DNA of 64,000 bases, taken from positions 186,001 through 250,000 of the forward strand of contig JBLXBZ010000002.1 of NCBI GenBank assembly GCA_048265185.1, written 5' to 3'. This DNA comes from JBLXBZ01 sp048265185 (GTDB taxonomy: Bacteria; Pseudomonadota; Alphaproteobacteria; Rhizobiales; Stappiaceae). Positions within the stretch are counted from its first letter, which is position 1; every line of letters starts with the position of its first letter. The notes beneath the pieces are model-generated. The model saw only the letters and a program-made list of their open reading frames with translations, did no database searches and was not told where the DNA came from. Made by a program: the position numbers and the translations under genes. Below are positions 26,162 to 34,988 of this stretch, piece after piece.

Positions 26162-27346
26162 GTGTTCAGGAGTGGCTATAAAATACTTGTGGTGGATGAC
26201 GACCCGAAGGTTTTACAAGCGACCACGGATCTGCTTTCTCCATTTGTGAGCGTTTTGACCGCCGAGGGGCCTATGGCGGCTTTAGCTATGCTTGAAGAAG
26301 ACGCGGCTTTCGCGGTTATCGTCTCCGCTTATCACATGCCGGGAATGAACGGCGTTCAGTTTTTAAAAGCGGCGGAAGAGTACGCGCCTTCGTCCGCCCG
26401 CATAATGCTGACAGCGGATCAGGCCCCTGACACTATCAAACACGCCTTGAATGATGGGCATATATTTATGTTCCTGTCCAAGCCGTGCCCGGCGAATGAA
26501 GTTTTGACGGCGGTCAGGGCGGGGGTTGGCCATCACAAGCGGTTGATCAAAGACAGGATTCTTTTGGAAAAAACGCTGGCGGGGTCGGTCAAGATGTTGA
26601 TCGACATGCTGAGCTTGTTTCATCCGGAGGCCTTCCGAAAGTCCGCGATGGTTAGGGAGCAAGCGTTGAAACTGGCCCATGTTCTGCGACTGGAGCGGAC
26701 CTGGGAGCTGGAAATGTCGGTGATGCTTTCGCCGCTTGGCGAAGCGTTGCTGCCAAAAGACATTCTTGCGCGATACCGCGCCGCGCGCTCTTTGACGCAG
26801 GATCAGCGGGCGCTGTTGGCGGAGGCGCCTGAACAAACGCGGAATTTGCTCAAGAACATTCCTCGGTTGTCACGAATTGCCGAAATTTTATATTTATCCG
26901 GCAAGGGCTATGACGGTTCTGGTTTCCCCGAAAATGACGTGAAAGGTAAGGATCTTCCGCTTATTTCCCGCATTCTGCGGATTCTTACGGATTTGTGGTA
27001 CGCCAGCCCTGAAACGGGGCCGGACGCCGCCGCGTTTGAGGCGTTGTGGATGAATAAGGCGCATTATGACGTGGCGCTATTGCAAGCCGCGCAGGATTGT
27101 TTGCTGGAGGGGGAGGCGGGGGAGCTTGGCGGGCGGATACTTTCTTGCCACCTTCGCGCGCTTCAGCCGGGAGACGTGTTGATTGACGATATTTTGACCG
27201 AAGGAACTCAGGAGTTGGTTTTGTCGCGTGGCCATCAGCTTAGCGCGACGACTATCACGCGTTTGCTGCATTACGAACGTTTGAGCGGCCTGCGCCAACC
27301 TGTACGCGTGCGAAGAATTGAGCCGGACAACTTAAAGATGGTGTGA
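26162..27346 (+). CDS. degenerate REC / HD-GYP protein (pseudo-RpfG)
   Basis: 394 residues from a GTG start with GGGGG about 6 nt upstream. The REC domain keeps D12-D14 and K107 (FLSKPCP) but A56 replaces the phospho-acceptor Asp (VIVSAYHMPGMNG). The second half is laid out like the RpfG HD-GYP domain, with LPKDIL, LTQDQR and YDGSGFP in order, but the HD pair is replaced by S190-P191 and the other histidine ligands are missing. It therefore should neither accept phosphate in the usual way nor hydrolyse cyclic-di-GMP. A scaffold or binding role between the LuxR regulator and the kinase is an inference. Confidence 0.8.
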   Translation: MFRSGYKILVVDDDPKVLQATTDLLSPFVSVLTAEGPMAALAMLEEDAAFAVIVSAYHMPGMNGVQFLKAAEEYAPSSARIMLTADQAPDTIKHALNDGHIFMFLSKPCPANEVLTAVRAGVGHHKRLIKDRILLEKTLAGSVKMLIDMLSLFHPEAFRKSAMVREQALKLAHVLRLERTWELEMSVMLSPLGEALLPKDILARYRAARSLTQDQRALLAEAPEQTRNLLKNIPRLSRIAEILYLSGKGYDGSGFPENDVKGKDLPLISRILRILTDLWYASPETGPDAAAFEALWMNKAHYDVALLQAAQDCLLEGEAGELGGRILSCHLRALQPGDVLIDDILTEGTQELVLSRGHQLSATTITRLLHYERLSGLRQPVRVRRIEPDNLKMV

Positions 27347-27355
27347 AACGTGAGG

Positions 27356-27374
27356 GGTATATGTAATTTATACC
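27356..27374. promoter_or_regulatory. GGTATA-N7-TATACC palindrome before the kinase gene
   Basis: GGTATATGTAATTTATACC has perfect 6-bp arms and a 7-bp AT spacer. It begins 10 bp after the stop of the pseudo-RpfG gene and lies about 115 bp before the kinase start. The same 19-bp layout with the same arms occurs at 54352-54370 before the GGDEF-EAL gene. Confidence 0.45.
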
Positions 27375-27418
27375 TGTTTATTTTTTTGAATACCTGCATT
27401 TATTTCTAAATTACAATT

Positions 27419-27439
27419 GTATGATTGGCATAATCATAC
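27419..27439. promoter_or_regulatory. second inverted repeat before the kinase gene
   Basis: GTATGATT at 27419-27426 is perfectly mirrored by AATCATAC at 27432-27439, with a 5-bp spacer GGCAT. It lies about 50 bp before the chosen kinase start, near where a promoter would be. Confidence 0.4.
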
Positions 27440-27487
27440 CGCTCTGTTTATATTGCGTTGAACATACGCGGAAAATTGGAGTCGTTG

Positions 27488-28828
27488 GTGACCGTTGATC
27501 TCAAGCAAGATGATTGTCACGACGGGTCTGCGTGTTCTGACGTCGCTGAGCTAAGCGCGGACGCATTGATCCTTGCTCGCGTTCTTCGTCATTTGAGCGA
27601 GGCGAAAAGCGGCTTGGCCTTCGCCCAAAAGGTCGTTGACGACATCGCCGAGGCGTTTAGTCAACTTGAAAACGAGCCTTCGTCGCCTAGCTTGGCGATG
27701 ATCGTTCGCGTGAAATCTCCCGGCTATCAAGTTGAGGCCGTTAGCTCCGCTCCGTCCCTGATGTTTGAATGTGACGTTACGCACATCCTTGAGCATATTT
27801 GCGAAGGCTACGTCAGTGGGCAAATGCACCTCAATGAAATTCAAGGGTGGGAGAATTTTAAAGAGAACTGGCGGGGCATAGGTCAATATCTTTTGATCTC
27901 GCAACGTCCGGTTGGGGAGGAGCGCTCTTTGGTTTTATGCTGCGGAGAGCGGCCGTTTTCTGCGCATGCTCAAACGCTTTTTTGTCATATGGCGCATGCG
28001 GCGCATGAAGCCGACGCTCGGATACAGTCGGAGCGGGCGCTGACGCGGCGTGAAAGCGCCATACGTCAGGCGCAGCGTTTTGAAGCGCTGGGAACGGTCG
28101 CTAGCGGCATCGCTCATGAGATTAATACGCCGGTGCAATTCGTTGGTGATAATTTGCGCTTCTTGAAGCAGTCGCTCGATGAGTTGCTTCCTCTTTTGGA
28201 AAATCTGGGGGAAATGGGAGAGCGACGTGAGTTTTTGCGTCGAGAGCTGCCTGAGGCCTTGGCTGAATCTTTGGCGGGGGTCGAGCAAATTGGTCGTATC
28301 GTCTCTTCCATGCGCGGCCTTAGCCATCCAGGTTCAAAAACGTTTGAGCCAACCGACATTAACGCGACGTTGCATAACGCGGTGACCTTGTGTCGGTTGG
28401 AGTTGAAGAACAACGCCGACATCTTCTTTGACTTGCAGCCGTCCTTGCCGCTTGTTGACGCGCAGGTGAATTCGCTTAGTCAGGTATGGGTCAACCTTCT
28501 GGTGAACGCGGCTCACGCTTTGCAGGACGCCTTGGCGAAAGGCGGCCCGCGGGGGTTTATCGTCGTGAGAACGCGCTGCGAAAAACCGGAAGAGGTGATC
28601 GTTGAAGTGGAGGACACGGGGCTGGGTATCCAGCAAGAAGATATGGAACGTATTTTTGATCCCTTTTTCACCACCAAGGACGTGGGAAAGGGAACGGGGC
28701 AAGGCTTGGCGATCGTTTATGACATTGTCGTCAATCGTCACAAGGGACGGGTGGACGTTCTGTCTACGCCGGGAGATGGAACGTGTTTTTCGCTTGTGCT
28801 TCCAGTGCGTCAGGACGTGGAGGTGTGA
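27488..28828 (+). CDS. soluble sensor histidine kinase
   Basis: 446 residues from the GTG at 27488, chosen because GGAG lies 6 nt before it; TTG codons at 27485 and 27458 are alternatives. There is no signal or membrane segment. An N-terminal region of about 170 residues of unknown fold (possibly a degenerate sensor) precedes a coiled helix, then a HisKA-type box ASGIAHEINTPVQFV with the phospho-acceptor His near residue 210. The HATPase domain shows the N box WVNLLVNAAHAL, G1 VEDTGLGI, F box IFDPFFTTK and G2 GTGQGLAIVYDIV. It is the obvious partner of the REC-LuxR protein encoded two genes upstream. Confidence 0.85.
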   Translation: MTVDLKQDDCHDGSACSDVAELSADALILARVLRHLSEAKSGLAFAQKVVDDIAEAFSQLENEPSSPSLAMIVRVKSPGYQVEAVSSAPSLMFECDVTHILEHICEGYVSGQMHLNEIQGWENFKENWRGIGQYLLISQRPVGEERSLVLCCGERPFSAHAQTLFCHMAHAAHEADARIQSERALTRRESAIRQAQRFEALGTVASGIAHEINTPVQFVGDNLRFLKQSLDELLPLLENLGEMGERREFLRRELPEALAESLAGVEQIGRIVSSMRGLSHPGSKTFEPTDINATLHNAVTLCRLELKNNADIFFDLQPSLPLVDAQVNSLSQVWVNLLVNAAHALQDALAKGGPRGFIVVRTRCEKPEEVIVEVEDTGLGIQQEDMERIFDPFFTTKDVGKGTGQGLAIVYDIVVNRHKGRVDVLSTPGDGTCFSLVLPVRQDVEV

Positions 28829-28911
28829 GATTGGCGCAAGCCGTTGTGTTGGACTTGCGTTTGTGCGGGAACTATAGAAACCTTGTCGATTATTGAAATC
28901 CTGGAGCCGGC

Positions 28912-29988
28912 ATGAAAATCGCCTTGGTGTTGCCGCGAAACATGCGTTTTAGTCCCAATGGAGCGACGGCGATTGACCTGTGCGCCCATGATTACGCGCT
29001 GGCAAGCCGGTTTCATGGCGCGTTGCAGGTGTTCGCGCGTGAATGCGAGGCGCCCTATGACGACGTCAGCGTGACGGCTGCGCCACGCGCAGGGGCGGCG
29101 GATGGTTTTCTTGCGCCTCTCAAGGCGTTTTCACCCGACGTGATTTTGGTCGAACAATATTTGCCCGTGGCGGCGACGTTGGCGCAAGCCTTGCCGGGCG
29201 CGCCTGTGTTCTTGCGCCGGCATGGGGTTTCAAAGCCTGTCGCCAACGCGCTGAAACGATTTATTCTGAAGCGTAAAATGCGCCATTTGGCGGGCGTCGT
29301 CGCCGTGTCGCAGACCGTCGCCGATACGATTCGCGCCACGGGAGCCGTCGAGAACGGGCGGATTTTCACCGCCGAAAACGCTATTGACGTCAAGAGCTTC
29401 AATCCAGTCCCCCAGCGAGACAAGACCATTGCATTCGTGGGGCGACTGGCTCCTGAAAAGGGTGTTTTGGAATTGTCGCAAGCCTGCGTCGACGTCCTGT
29501 TTCACCGGAACGACTGGTCGGCGACTTTCGTGCTTTCTTCTTTTGACGCGGCGCCTGACTATCGCGATGAAGTTTTGGCGGTTTTGTCAAAGGCGGCGGA
29601 CGGTCAGATTAAAATTCTTCGAGACGCGCCATATGATGAAGTCAGAAACGTGATGGAGCGAACGGCCATCGCCGTTGTTCCCTCGCGCTGTATTGAAGCG
29701 TTTGGACGCACGGCGCTGGAGGCGATGGCGGGGGGCGCCGCTCTGATCAGCGCGACCGCCGGGGGATTGAGAGAAGTGATTGGCGAGGGGGAGCGGGCGG
29801 TGGCTGTTGCGCTCGATGATGTGAATTCCCGTTCAATTGCGGCCGGGTTGAAGCGGTTGATGGACCGTGATGAATTACGCGCCGACATGGGAGCGCGGGG
29901 AAGGGAGCGAGCGCTGTCGCTTTTTGATCTGCCGATCCACGCCAAGCGTCTTGACGATATATTATCGGGGGCGGTTGGAGAAAATTAG
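28912..29988 (+). CDS. GT4-family glycosyltransferase
   Basis: 358 residues, GT-B fold. The C-terminal nucleotide-sugar domain is clear: TIAFVGRLAPEKGVLELSQA, then PSRCIEAFGRTALEAMAGGAALISATAGGLREVIG, the E-x7-E region of GT4 enzymes. No membrane segment. It is the first gene of a seven-gene glycan cluster; the acceptor and sugar donor cannot be read. GGAG lies 6 nt before the ATG. Confidence 0.88.
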   Translation: MKIALVLPRNMRFSPNGATAIDLCAHDYALASRFHGALQVFARECEAPYDDVSVTAAPRAGAADGFLAPLKAFSPDVILVEQYLPVAATLAQALPGAPVFLRRHGVSKPVANALKRFILKRKMRHLAGVVAVSQTVADTIRATGAVENGRIFTAENAIDVKSFNPVPQRDKTIAFVGRLAPEKGVLELSQACVDVLFHRNDWSATFVLSSFDAAPDYRDEVLAVLSKAADGQIKILRDAPYDEVRNVMERTAIAVVPSRCIEAFGRTALEAMAGGAALISATAGGLREVIGEGERAVAVALDDVNSRSIAAGLKRLMDRDELRADMGARGRERALSLFDLPIHAKRLDDILSGAVGEN

Positions 29989-30158
29989 GCGGTGCGATTT
30001 GACGACGTCGGCGCCATGTGTTTACTCGCAGCTTAGGGGCGCGATCCTTGCGATGCATTAATTAGGTCCACGTCAGCCCGCGCGGAGGGAGCCGCGAGAT
30101 CGGTGGCGCGGTGGCGGGATCTTTGAACAGGCTTTAGCCGTTTCAGGAGAGTTTAACT

Positions 30159-30836
30159 ATGACAGTACGGGTATTTATCGGATATGACACCAAGGAAATC
30201 GCCGCCTATCACGCCTTGTGCCAAAGCATAATCGACCGCTCTTCCGTTCCGGTGTCCTTCGTGCCGATCGCGCTTGATCATTTGTCGGGAATTTTCACGC
30301 GTGAGCGCAACTCCTTGCAGTCAACTGAATTTTCATTCTCGCGGTTTCTGGTTCCCTATCTCAGCGACTATCAAGGGTGGTCGCTGTTTATGGATTGCGA
30401 CATGCTGTTCAGAGACGACATTGCGAAGCTCTGGGAGCTGCGTGACGATAAATATTCGGTGATGTGCGTTCAGCATGACTATCAGCCCAAAGAAGACGTC
30501 AAGTTTCTGGGGCAGGTTCAGACCAAATATGAGAAGAAAAACTGGTCAAGCGTTATGTTGTTCAACAACGCCAAATGCAAGGCTCTGAGCAAAGACTTCG
30601 TCAACACCGCTTCCGGATTGGAGTTGCATCAGTTCAAATGGCTTGAAAGTGACGATCAGATAGGTTCATTGCCGCTAAAGTGGAACCATCTCGTCGGCGT
30701 TTATGAAAAAGATGAAGACGCCGCCAATGTTCACTACACGGAAGGCGGTCCTTATTTCACCGATTATGCGGATTGCGATTATTGCGAGGACTGGTTCGCA
30801 GCGCGCGATCGAATGAATTTCGTCGCGCAACGTTGA
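30159..30836 (+). CDS. glycosyltransferase, GT-A fold (GT8-like)
   Basis: 225 residues. It opens VRVFIGYDTKEIAAYHALCQSI and carries the metal-binding D79-C80-D81 (LFMDCDMLF). HLVGVYEKDEDAANVHYTEGGPYF near the C-terminus resembles the late His-containing region of GT8-like enzymes. AGGAG precedes the ATG. A gap of 170 bp separates it from the GT4 gene. The sugar specificity is unknown. Confidence 0.75.
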   Translation: MTVRVFIGYDTKEIAAYHALCQSIIDRSSVPVSFVPIALDHLSGIFTRERNSLQSTEFSFSRFLVPYLSDYQGWSLFMDCDMLFRDDIAKLWELRDDKYSVMCVQHDYQPKEDVKFLGQVQTKYEKKNWSSVMLFNNAKCKALSKDFVNTASGLELHQFKWLESDDQIGSLPLKWNHLVGVYEKDEDAANVHYTEGGPYFTDYADCDYCEDWFAARDRMNFVAQR

Positions 30837-30882
30837 ACGAGGGGAAGCCTTTGATCGCATGATCCCGTGAAGAAGTTGGCCA

Positions 30883-31719
30883 ATGTCTGATGTTTCCGTT
30901 TCCCTTCGCCGAAAGGTTTCCTCATGGCTTCGCGGCCGGTTGTCGCGTTTGTTGTATCGGCGTGATTATCGCCGGCTGGAGGGACTGAGCGGAGAGTTTT
31001 CAGGCAAAAGATGCTTTCTTCTCGGCAGTGGTCCATCTCTGGGGAAAATGGATCTTGGCTTACTGAAGAATGAGTTCACCTGTGTTGTGAACGCGGGCGT
31101 GCGGGCCGTTGAAAACGGCCTGCCGCAGGCGACGATGCATGTGTGTTTGGACAATAATCGATACCGCCGTTTTCACGGTGAATTTGAGCGGTTGGCGCTT
31201 AGTCACCCGATACCCTATCGGTTCTTTAATTGGCGAATGCGGCGGTATTGGAAAAAGAACCATTCACGCGCCGCGCGTCCCTATTTTTTGAGAGCGCACC
31301 CGGCGGATTTTCATGATCGAGGGTATTCGGGCGATTTTTCGGAGGGCATTTCCGGCGCTAACACCGTGTTGGTCGCCGCAGCGCAAATCCTTTGCAATAT
31401 GGGTTTTTCACAAATTTACATTCTGGGCTGCGATCTCGATTACGACGGTGAAAACGGTAAATATTTTTACCAGATGGGCGAGCTGGACAAGGTGCATGAG
31501 CAAGATGGCAAGGTTGTTCAGCGCCGAGAGAACATGCGTCTTGCGAACCGCGATTTCCGCGATGCGCAAGAAGCGCTCGCGCCTTATGGGACGCGTCTGT
31601 TCAACGCTGGCGTCGGTGGTAACTTGACGGCGTTGGAGCGCGTGGAGTTCGTCCAGCTGTTTAACGAGGCGGCTAAGCGTTTGAAGGATGAAAAGCGGGA
31701 TGGAAAAGATAAAACATAA
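30883..31719 (+). CDS. DUF115/MptE-like or GT42-like Rossmann protein
   Basis: 278 residues. Near residues 44-60 it has CFLLGSGPSLGKMDLGLL and soon after FTCVVNAG, and later ISGANTVLVAAAQILCNMGFSQIYILGCDLDYDG. These match the pattern of DUF115 proteins and of bacterial GT42 sialyltransferases such as CstII (GNGPSL; a hydrophobic helix before a GxD motif). In this cluster a glycosyl- or nonulosonate-transfer role fits, but the family also includes pterin kinases. It overlaps the next gene by up to 32 bp. Confidence 0.6.
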   Translation: MSDVSVSLRRKVSSWLRGRLSRLLYRRDYRRLEGLSGEFSGKRCFLLGSGPSLGKMDLGLLKNEFTCVVNAGVRAVENGLPQATMHVCLDNNRYRRFHGEFERLALSHPIPYRFFNWRMRRYWKKNHSRAARPYFLRAHPADFHDRGYSGDFSEGISGANTVLVAAAQILCNMGFSQIYILGCDLDYDGENGKYFYQMGELDKVHEQDGKVVQRRENMRLANRDFRDAQEALAPYGTRLFNAGVGGNLTALERVEFVQLFNEAAKRLKDEKRDGKDKT

Positions 31720-32641
31720 CGTTCCGCCGGGCCCGTCCGAGCTGAGCGTGATCCGCAAGGCTTGTAAAGGGGTCGCGGCCAATGGTTTGGCGGACTTGGA
31801 AAACCCTGTTACGCCGGCGCCCTTTCAGGGGCGTATGGCGCAGCCCAATTCGGAAGGGATTGTCTACGCCGCTTGCGATCCCGGTTATTTTCATCGTTTC
31901 GCCCGGCCTTTTACGGTTTCTATTTTGCGTTATGCGCCGCAGATGTCTGTGCATCTGCATTTATACCAACCAGATGAAGCTATTTTGCGGGACGTGGAGT
32001 ATCTGACCACATTGTTGCCGGAGCGTTTTTCCGCATCTTGGGAGGGTGGGGAGGATAATCCCTATGACGACGCCTCGCCTTTGAAGTTTATATATTATGC
32101 GACGGCTCGTTTCAGGCGTATGGCCGAGCTGGCCGCCGTCGCTCGCTCGCCAATCATCGCGTTGGACGTGGACACATTGTTTCGTGGAAATCCGGGGGCT
32201 GCGTTCAAGGCGTTGTCGCCGGAGGCCATGGGGCTGATTATCGGCAAGCCAAAAAAATGGTGGAAGCCGCTTAAAATCTGGCAACGGGTCAAGGCGGGGC
32301 TTGTCTACGCGCCGCCGACGGAAGCCGCCGCGCGCTTTTTAAAGGAGGCGGCGGCGGTTATGGACTGTCAATTGGCGTCTGCTCCCAATTATCATGTGGA
32401 TCAGACGGTGCTGTATTTCATGCGGAAGTATTGCGCACGCTATGGACGCGCGCCGGGGTTCCAGTCCTTGCCGTCCTCGCTCCTTGACTGGACCTTTTCC
32501 AGCGACGGCGTGATCTGGACGGCGAAGGGATCAGACCGAAAGTCGTCCTCCGCTTTCTTGAGTGAGATCGATGGGTTGGCGGCATGGGCGAGGGAGCGGG
32601 AAATGCCTTTTGCCGACAGGTTGATTTCGCCGGCGGCCTGA
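31688..32641 (+). CDS. putative glycosyltransferase with DxD motif
   Basis: 317 residues. After a polar N-terminus it reads EGIVYAACDPGYFHRFARPFTVSIL and then IIALDVDTLFRG (D160, D162), which is a GT-A donor-binding pattern, followed by NYHVDQTVLYFM, common in GT8-type enzymes. The start is uncertain: ATG at 31688 overlaps the previous gene by 32 bp, and ATG at 31700 is equally plausible. It is probably co-transcribed with its neighbours. Confidence 0.65.
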   Translation: MKSGMEKIKHNVPPGPSELSVIRKACKGVAANGLADLENPVTPAPFQGRMAQPNSEGIVYAACDPGYFHRFARPFTVSILRYAPQMSVHLHLYQPDEAILRDVEYLTTLLPERFSASWEGGEDNPYDDASPLKFIYYATARFRRMAELAAVARSPIIALDVDTLFRGNPGAAFKALSPEAMGLIIGKPKKWWKPLKIWQRVKAGLVYAPPTEAAARFLKEAAAVMDCQLASAPNYHVDQTVLYFMRKYCARYGRAPGFQSLPSSLLDWTFSSDGVIWTAKGSDRKSSSAFLSEIDGLAAWAREREMPFADRLISPAA

Positions 32642-32678
32642 CTGATCAACTTGGCTCATTTAGGAAAGTAGAAGACGC

Positions 32679-33425
32679 ATGTTACGATCCATGATGGTGA
32701 AAAATCTGTCCCTGTCCAAGAACCGGGAGCGGGCTTATAAGGTGGTGCGAAAACTTGCGCGCGCCCACGGGTTTCAGATGCTTGGCCGTCACTTGGTATG
32801 GCCGCAAACGCCGCATTTTCGCTCCGCGAGTCAAAAGGCGGAAGGTGTTGAAGGGCTCAGCGACGCGCGCTGTTTCGTTCTGCAAAGCGCCATCCGCAGC
32901 GTTGAGAGCGTGGGAGGGGATGTCGCCGAATGCGGGGTGCGATTTGCGCGTAGCACGCTTTTTCTCATGAGCGCCTGCGAGCGGGAGCGCCATTTCCATT
33001 TGTTCGACTCCTTCGAAGGTCTGTCGCAGCCTTCCGCCGAAGATGTGGTCGCCAAAGGGGTGGCGCATTGGCGGCAAGGGGATCTGACGGCGCATGAAGA
33101 TGTGGTGCGGGAAAACCTGAAAGAATTCTTTGGTCGATATACGCTGTATAAAGGATGGATTCCGGATCGTTTTCAGGAGGTGTCGGAGAGAAGCTTCGCC
33201 TTCGTGCATGTGGATGTGGATTTATTTGAGCCAACGCGGGATGCGCTGGCTTTTTTTACGCAGCGTTTGGCGCCGGGAGGCGTCATCCTTTGCGACGATT
33301 ATGGCTCTGCCCATTGTCCCGGCGCGCGCAAGGCGTGCAATGAAGCGGCGGCTGACTTTGGTTTATCCATTCTTGAGCTGCCCACAGGACAATGCCTGAT
33401 GTTTCGTCAGCCCGGCGCGGCTTGA
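32679..33425 (+). CDS. TylF/MycF-family O-methyltransferase
   Basis: 248 residues. The SAM region is seen as GDVAECGVRFARSTLFL, then FHLFDSFEGLSQPS, and a metal/catalytic stretch VHVDVDLFEPTRDALAFF followed by GGVILCDDYGS, all typical of TylF-type sugar O-methyltransferases. In this cluster it would methylate a surface sugar. It is the last plus-strand gene of the group. Confidence 0.85.
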   Translation: MLRSMMVKNLSLSKNRERAYKVVRKLARAHGFQMLGRHLVWPQTPHFRSASQKAEGVEGLSDARCFVLQSAIRSVESVGGDVAECGVRFARSTLFLMSACERERHFHLFDSFEGLSQPSAEDVVAKGVAHWRQGDLTAHEDVVRENLKEFFGRYTLYKGWIPDRFQEVSERSFAFVHVDVDLFEPTRDALAFFTQRLAPGGVILCDDYGSAHCPGARKACNEAAADFGLSILELPTGQCLMFRQPGAA

Positions 33426-33476
33426 CGCTCCATTTTGACGGCGCAAGAGCCGCGCCATAAAGCTCGTTAGGGCGTT

Positions 33477-34169
33477 TTATACAGAAGTTTTATACATGGG
33501 CATGCCGATTAGTTCATGCAGTTCAGGTTCGCTGGTGAAGAGCTGCGGATGGTTGGCGGCCAGATGCTCCAGCGCGAAGCGATCTTCTTCAAGATGCCAG
33601 CGGTTCATGGGCTGATCCGTGTAGGAATAGCCGGTGTTTTGCAAAGACACCCCTGAGAGAACCACTTGCGGCGCGCCGCAAAAAAGCCCGTAGAGCGCGC
33701 CGAAAACGCCCATGGACAGCTTGCCCTTGTCGCCCATCTTGGCGATGGATTGACCGAGCATGTAATCGGTGATGATTTCGCGCTCGCCAGCGGTCATACG
33801 AATATAGTTTCCGATCTTCACGGGAGATTGAAAGCGCGCTTTGAACCAGACCTTCAAGGCGCTGCCGCGGTGCAACCACATGAGATTGGGAATTTCCAGG
33901 CCAAGAAGGGGATCCCAGATTTTACGCTGGGTGCGCAGCGCCATGTCCGGCGCGCCAAGGCCCAGTTGGCTGGCGGTGAGAACGGAGTTATTGATGCAAA
34001 CCAGCGCCATGGAGGCGGGCTTTGGTTCGGGAAGCGTCGGATTGGGAGCTGCTGCGAGAACCAACCAGGGGCGGTCGGCGAGACTAATTTTGCTCAGCCA
34101 TGCGCAATGGCGCCGACGCAGCTCTTCGATCCGATTGTCACCTTGCATATTTCCAGATCCTGATGTCAT
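33477..34169 (-). CDS. unknown protein, possible divergent relative of the 30883 gene product
   Basis: 230 residues. I do not recognise it firmly. Residues about 35-62 read LVLAAAPNPTLPEPKPASMALVCINNS, which lines up with the GSGPSL...VVNAG region of the protein at 30883-31719 but with the glycine motif lost. A later helix GVFGALYGLFCGAPQVVLSGVSLQNTG parallels that protein's second conserved stretch. No signal peptide. The start may be the ATG at 34148. It is transcribed downstream of the WaaE-like gene, 30 bp away. Confidence 0.55.
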   Translation of the reverse strand: MTSGSGNMQGDNRIEELRRRHCAWLSKISLADRPWLVLAAAPNPTLPEPKPASMALVCINNSVLTASQLGLGAPDMALRTQRKIWDPLLGLEIPNLMWLHRGSALKVWFKARFQSPVKIGNYIRMTAGEREIITDYMLGQSIAKMGDKGKLSMGVFGALYGLFCGAPQVVLSGVSLQNTGYSYTDQPMNRWHLEEDRFALEHLAANHPQLFTSEPELHELIGMPMYKTSV

Positions 34170-34199
34170 GAGTTCAAATTCAGCGACGCGCGGCGCCGC

Positions 34200-34988
34200 T
34201 TACTTCCTGTTCAATTCCGCTTCATAGGCTTTCGCGACCCGAAGGAAGCGAGAGTAGGCGTAATTCATCGACAAAACAAACCCCCACCAGCCATAGAGCG
34301 CGCAGCGTCGGATGAAATAGGCCTTCAGGAATGAAAGGGGAAACTCCGTCAAAAGACGCCAGCGCGGCAAACGGCGGTTCCTCGCCTTCAGGTCTTCCAC
34401 CTGCATGCTGGCGTAGCGGTTCATCTTGTCCACCTGAAACGTCATGGAACGGATCGAGCGATGTTCCATTGGCGCTTGCAACTGGCCTTTGCGCGCGCCT
34501 TCTTGCGGGCGCACCGTGTCGTGCACGCTTGAGGCGGAAAAGCGACCTTTGCGCCGATCATAAAGCCGGATTTGATTGTAACCATAAGCCCAGGGCGCGG
34601 GACCCGTTTCATGGGAGAAAACATCCTTGATGCGCACTTGCCAATAGTCGGCGGAATGCAATTCTCCACTGGTAAGAAGCGCTCGAATCTCCGCTTGAAG
34701 CGAAGGGGTCAAGGCTTCGTCGGCGTCCAGATTAAGTAGCCAATCGTTGGCGCATTGATCTTCCGCGAAACGTTTTTGTGGCCCATATCCCGGCCAATCA
34801 TTATGAATAACGCGGGCGCCATGAGCTTGGGCGACCGCAGGCGTGCCGTCGGTGGAGCCGCTGTCGATCACAATCACTTCTGAGACCAGATCAATAACGC
34901 TGTCGATGGCGCGGCCAATGCGATCCGCCTCGTTTTTGGTGATCAGAAAAGCAGACAGCTGCAACGGGGGCTCCATCATCGTCTCCAA
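34200..34988 (-). CDS. GT2-family glycosyltransferase, WaaE/KdtX-like
   Basis: 262 residues. GT-A fold with LSAFLITKNEADRIGRAIDSV, VIVIDSGSTDGT and the donor-binding NLDADEALTP; then YNQIRLYDRRKGRFSASSVHDTV, characteristic of the WaaE/KdtX group that adds glucose or a related sugar to the lipopolysaccharide inner core. Its presence suggests that the whole cluster serves LPS or another envelope glycan. The start at 34988 or the ATG at 34979 are both possible. Confidence 0.85.
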   Translation of the reverse strand: METMMEPPLQLSAFLITKNEADRIGRAIDSVIDLVSEVIVIDSGSTDGTPAVAQAHGARVIHNDWPGYGPQKRFAEDQCANDWLLNLDADEALTPSLQAEIRALLTSGELHSADYWQVRIKDVFSHETGPAPWAYGYNQIRLYDRRKGRFSASSVHDTVRPQEGARKGQLQAPMEHRSIRSMTFQVDKMNRYASMQVEDLKARNRRLPRWRLLTEFPLSFLKAYFIRRCALYGWWGFVLSMNYAYSRFLRVAKAYEAELNRK

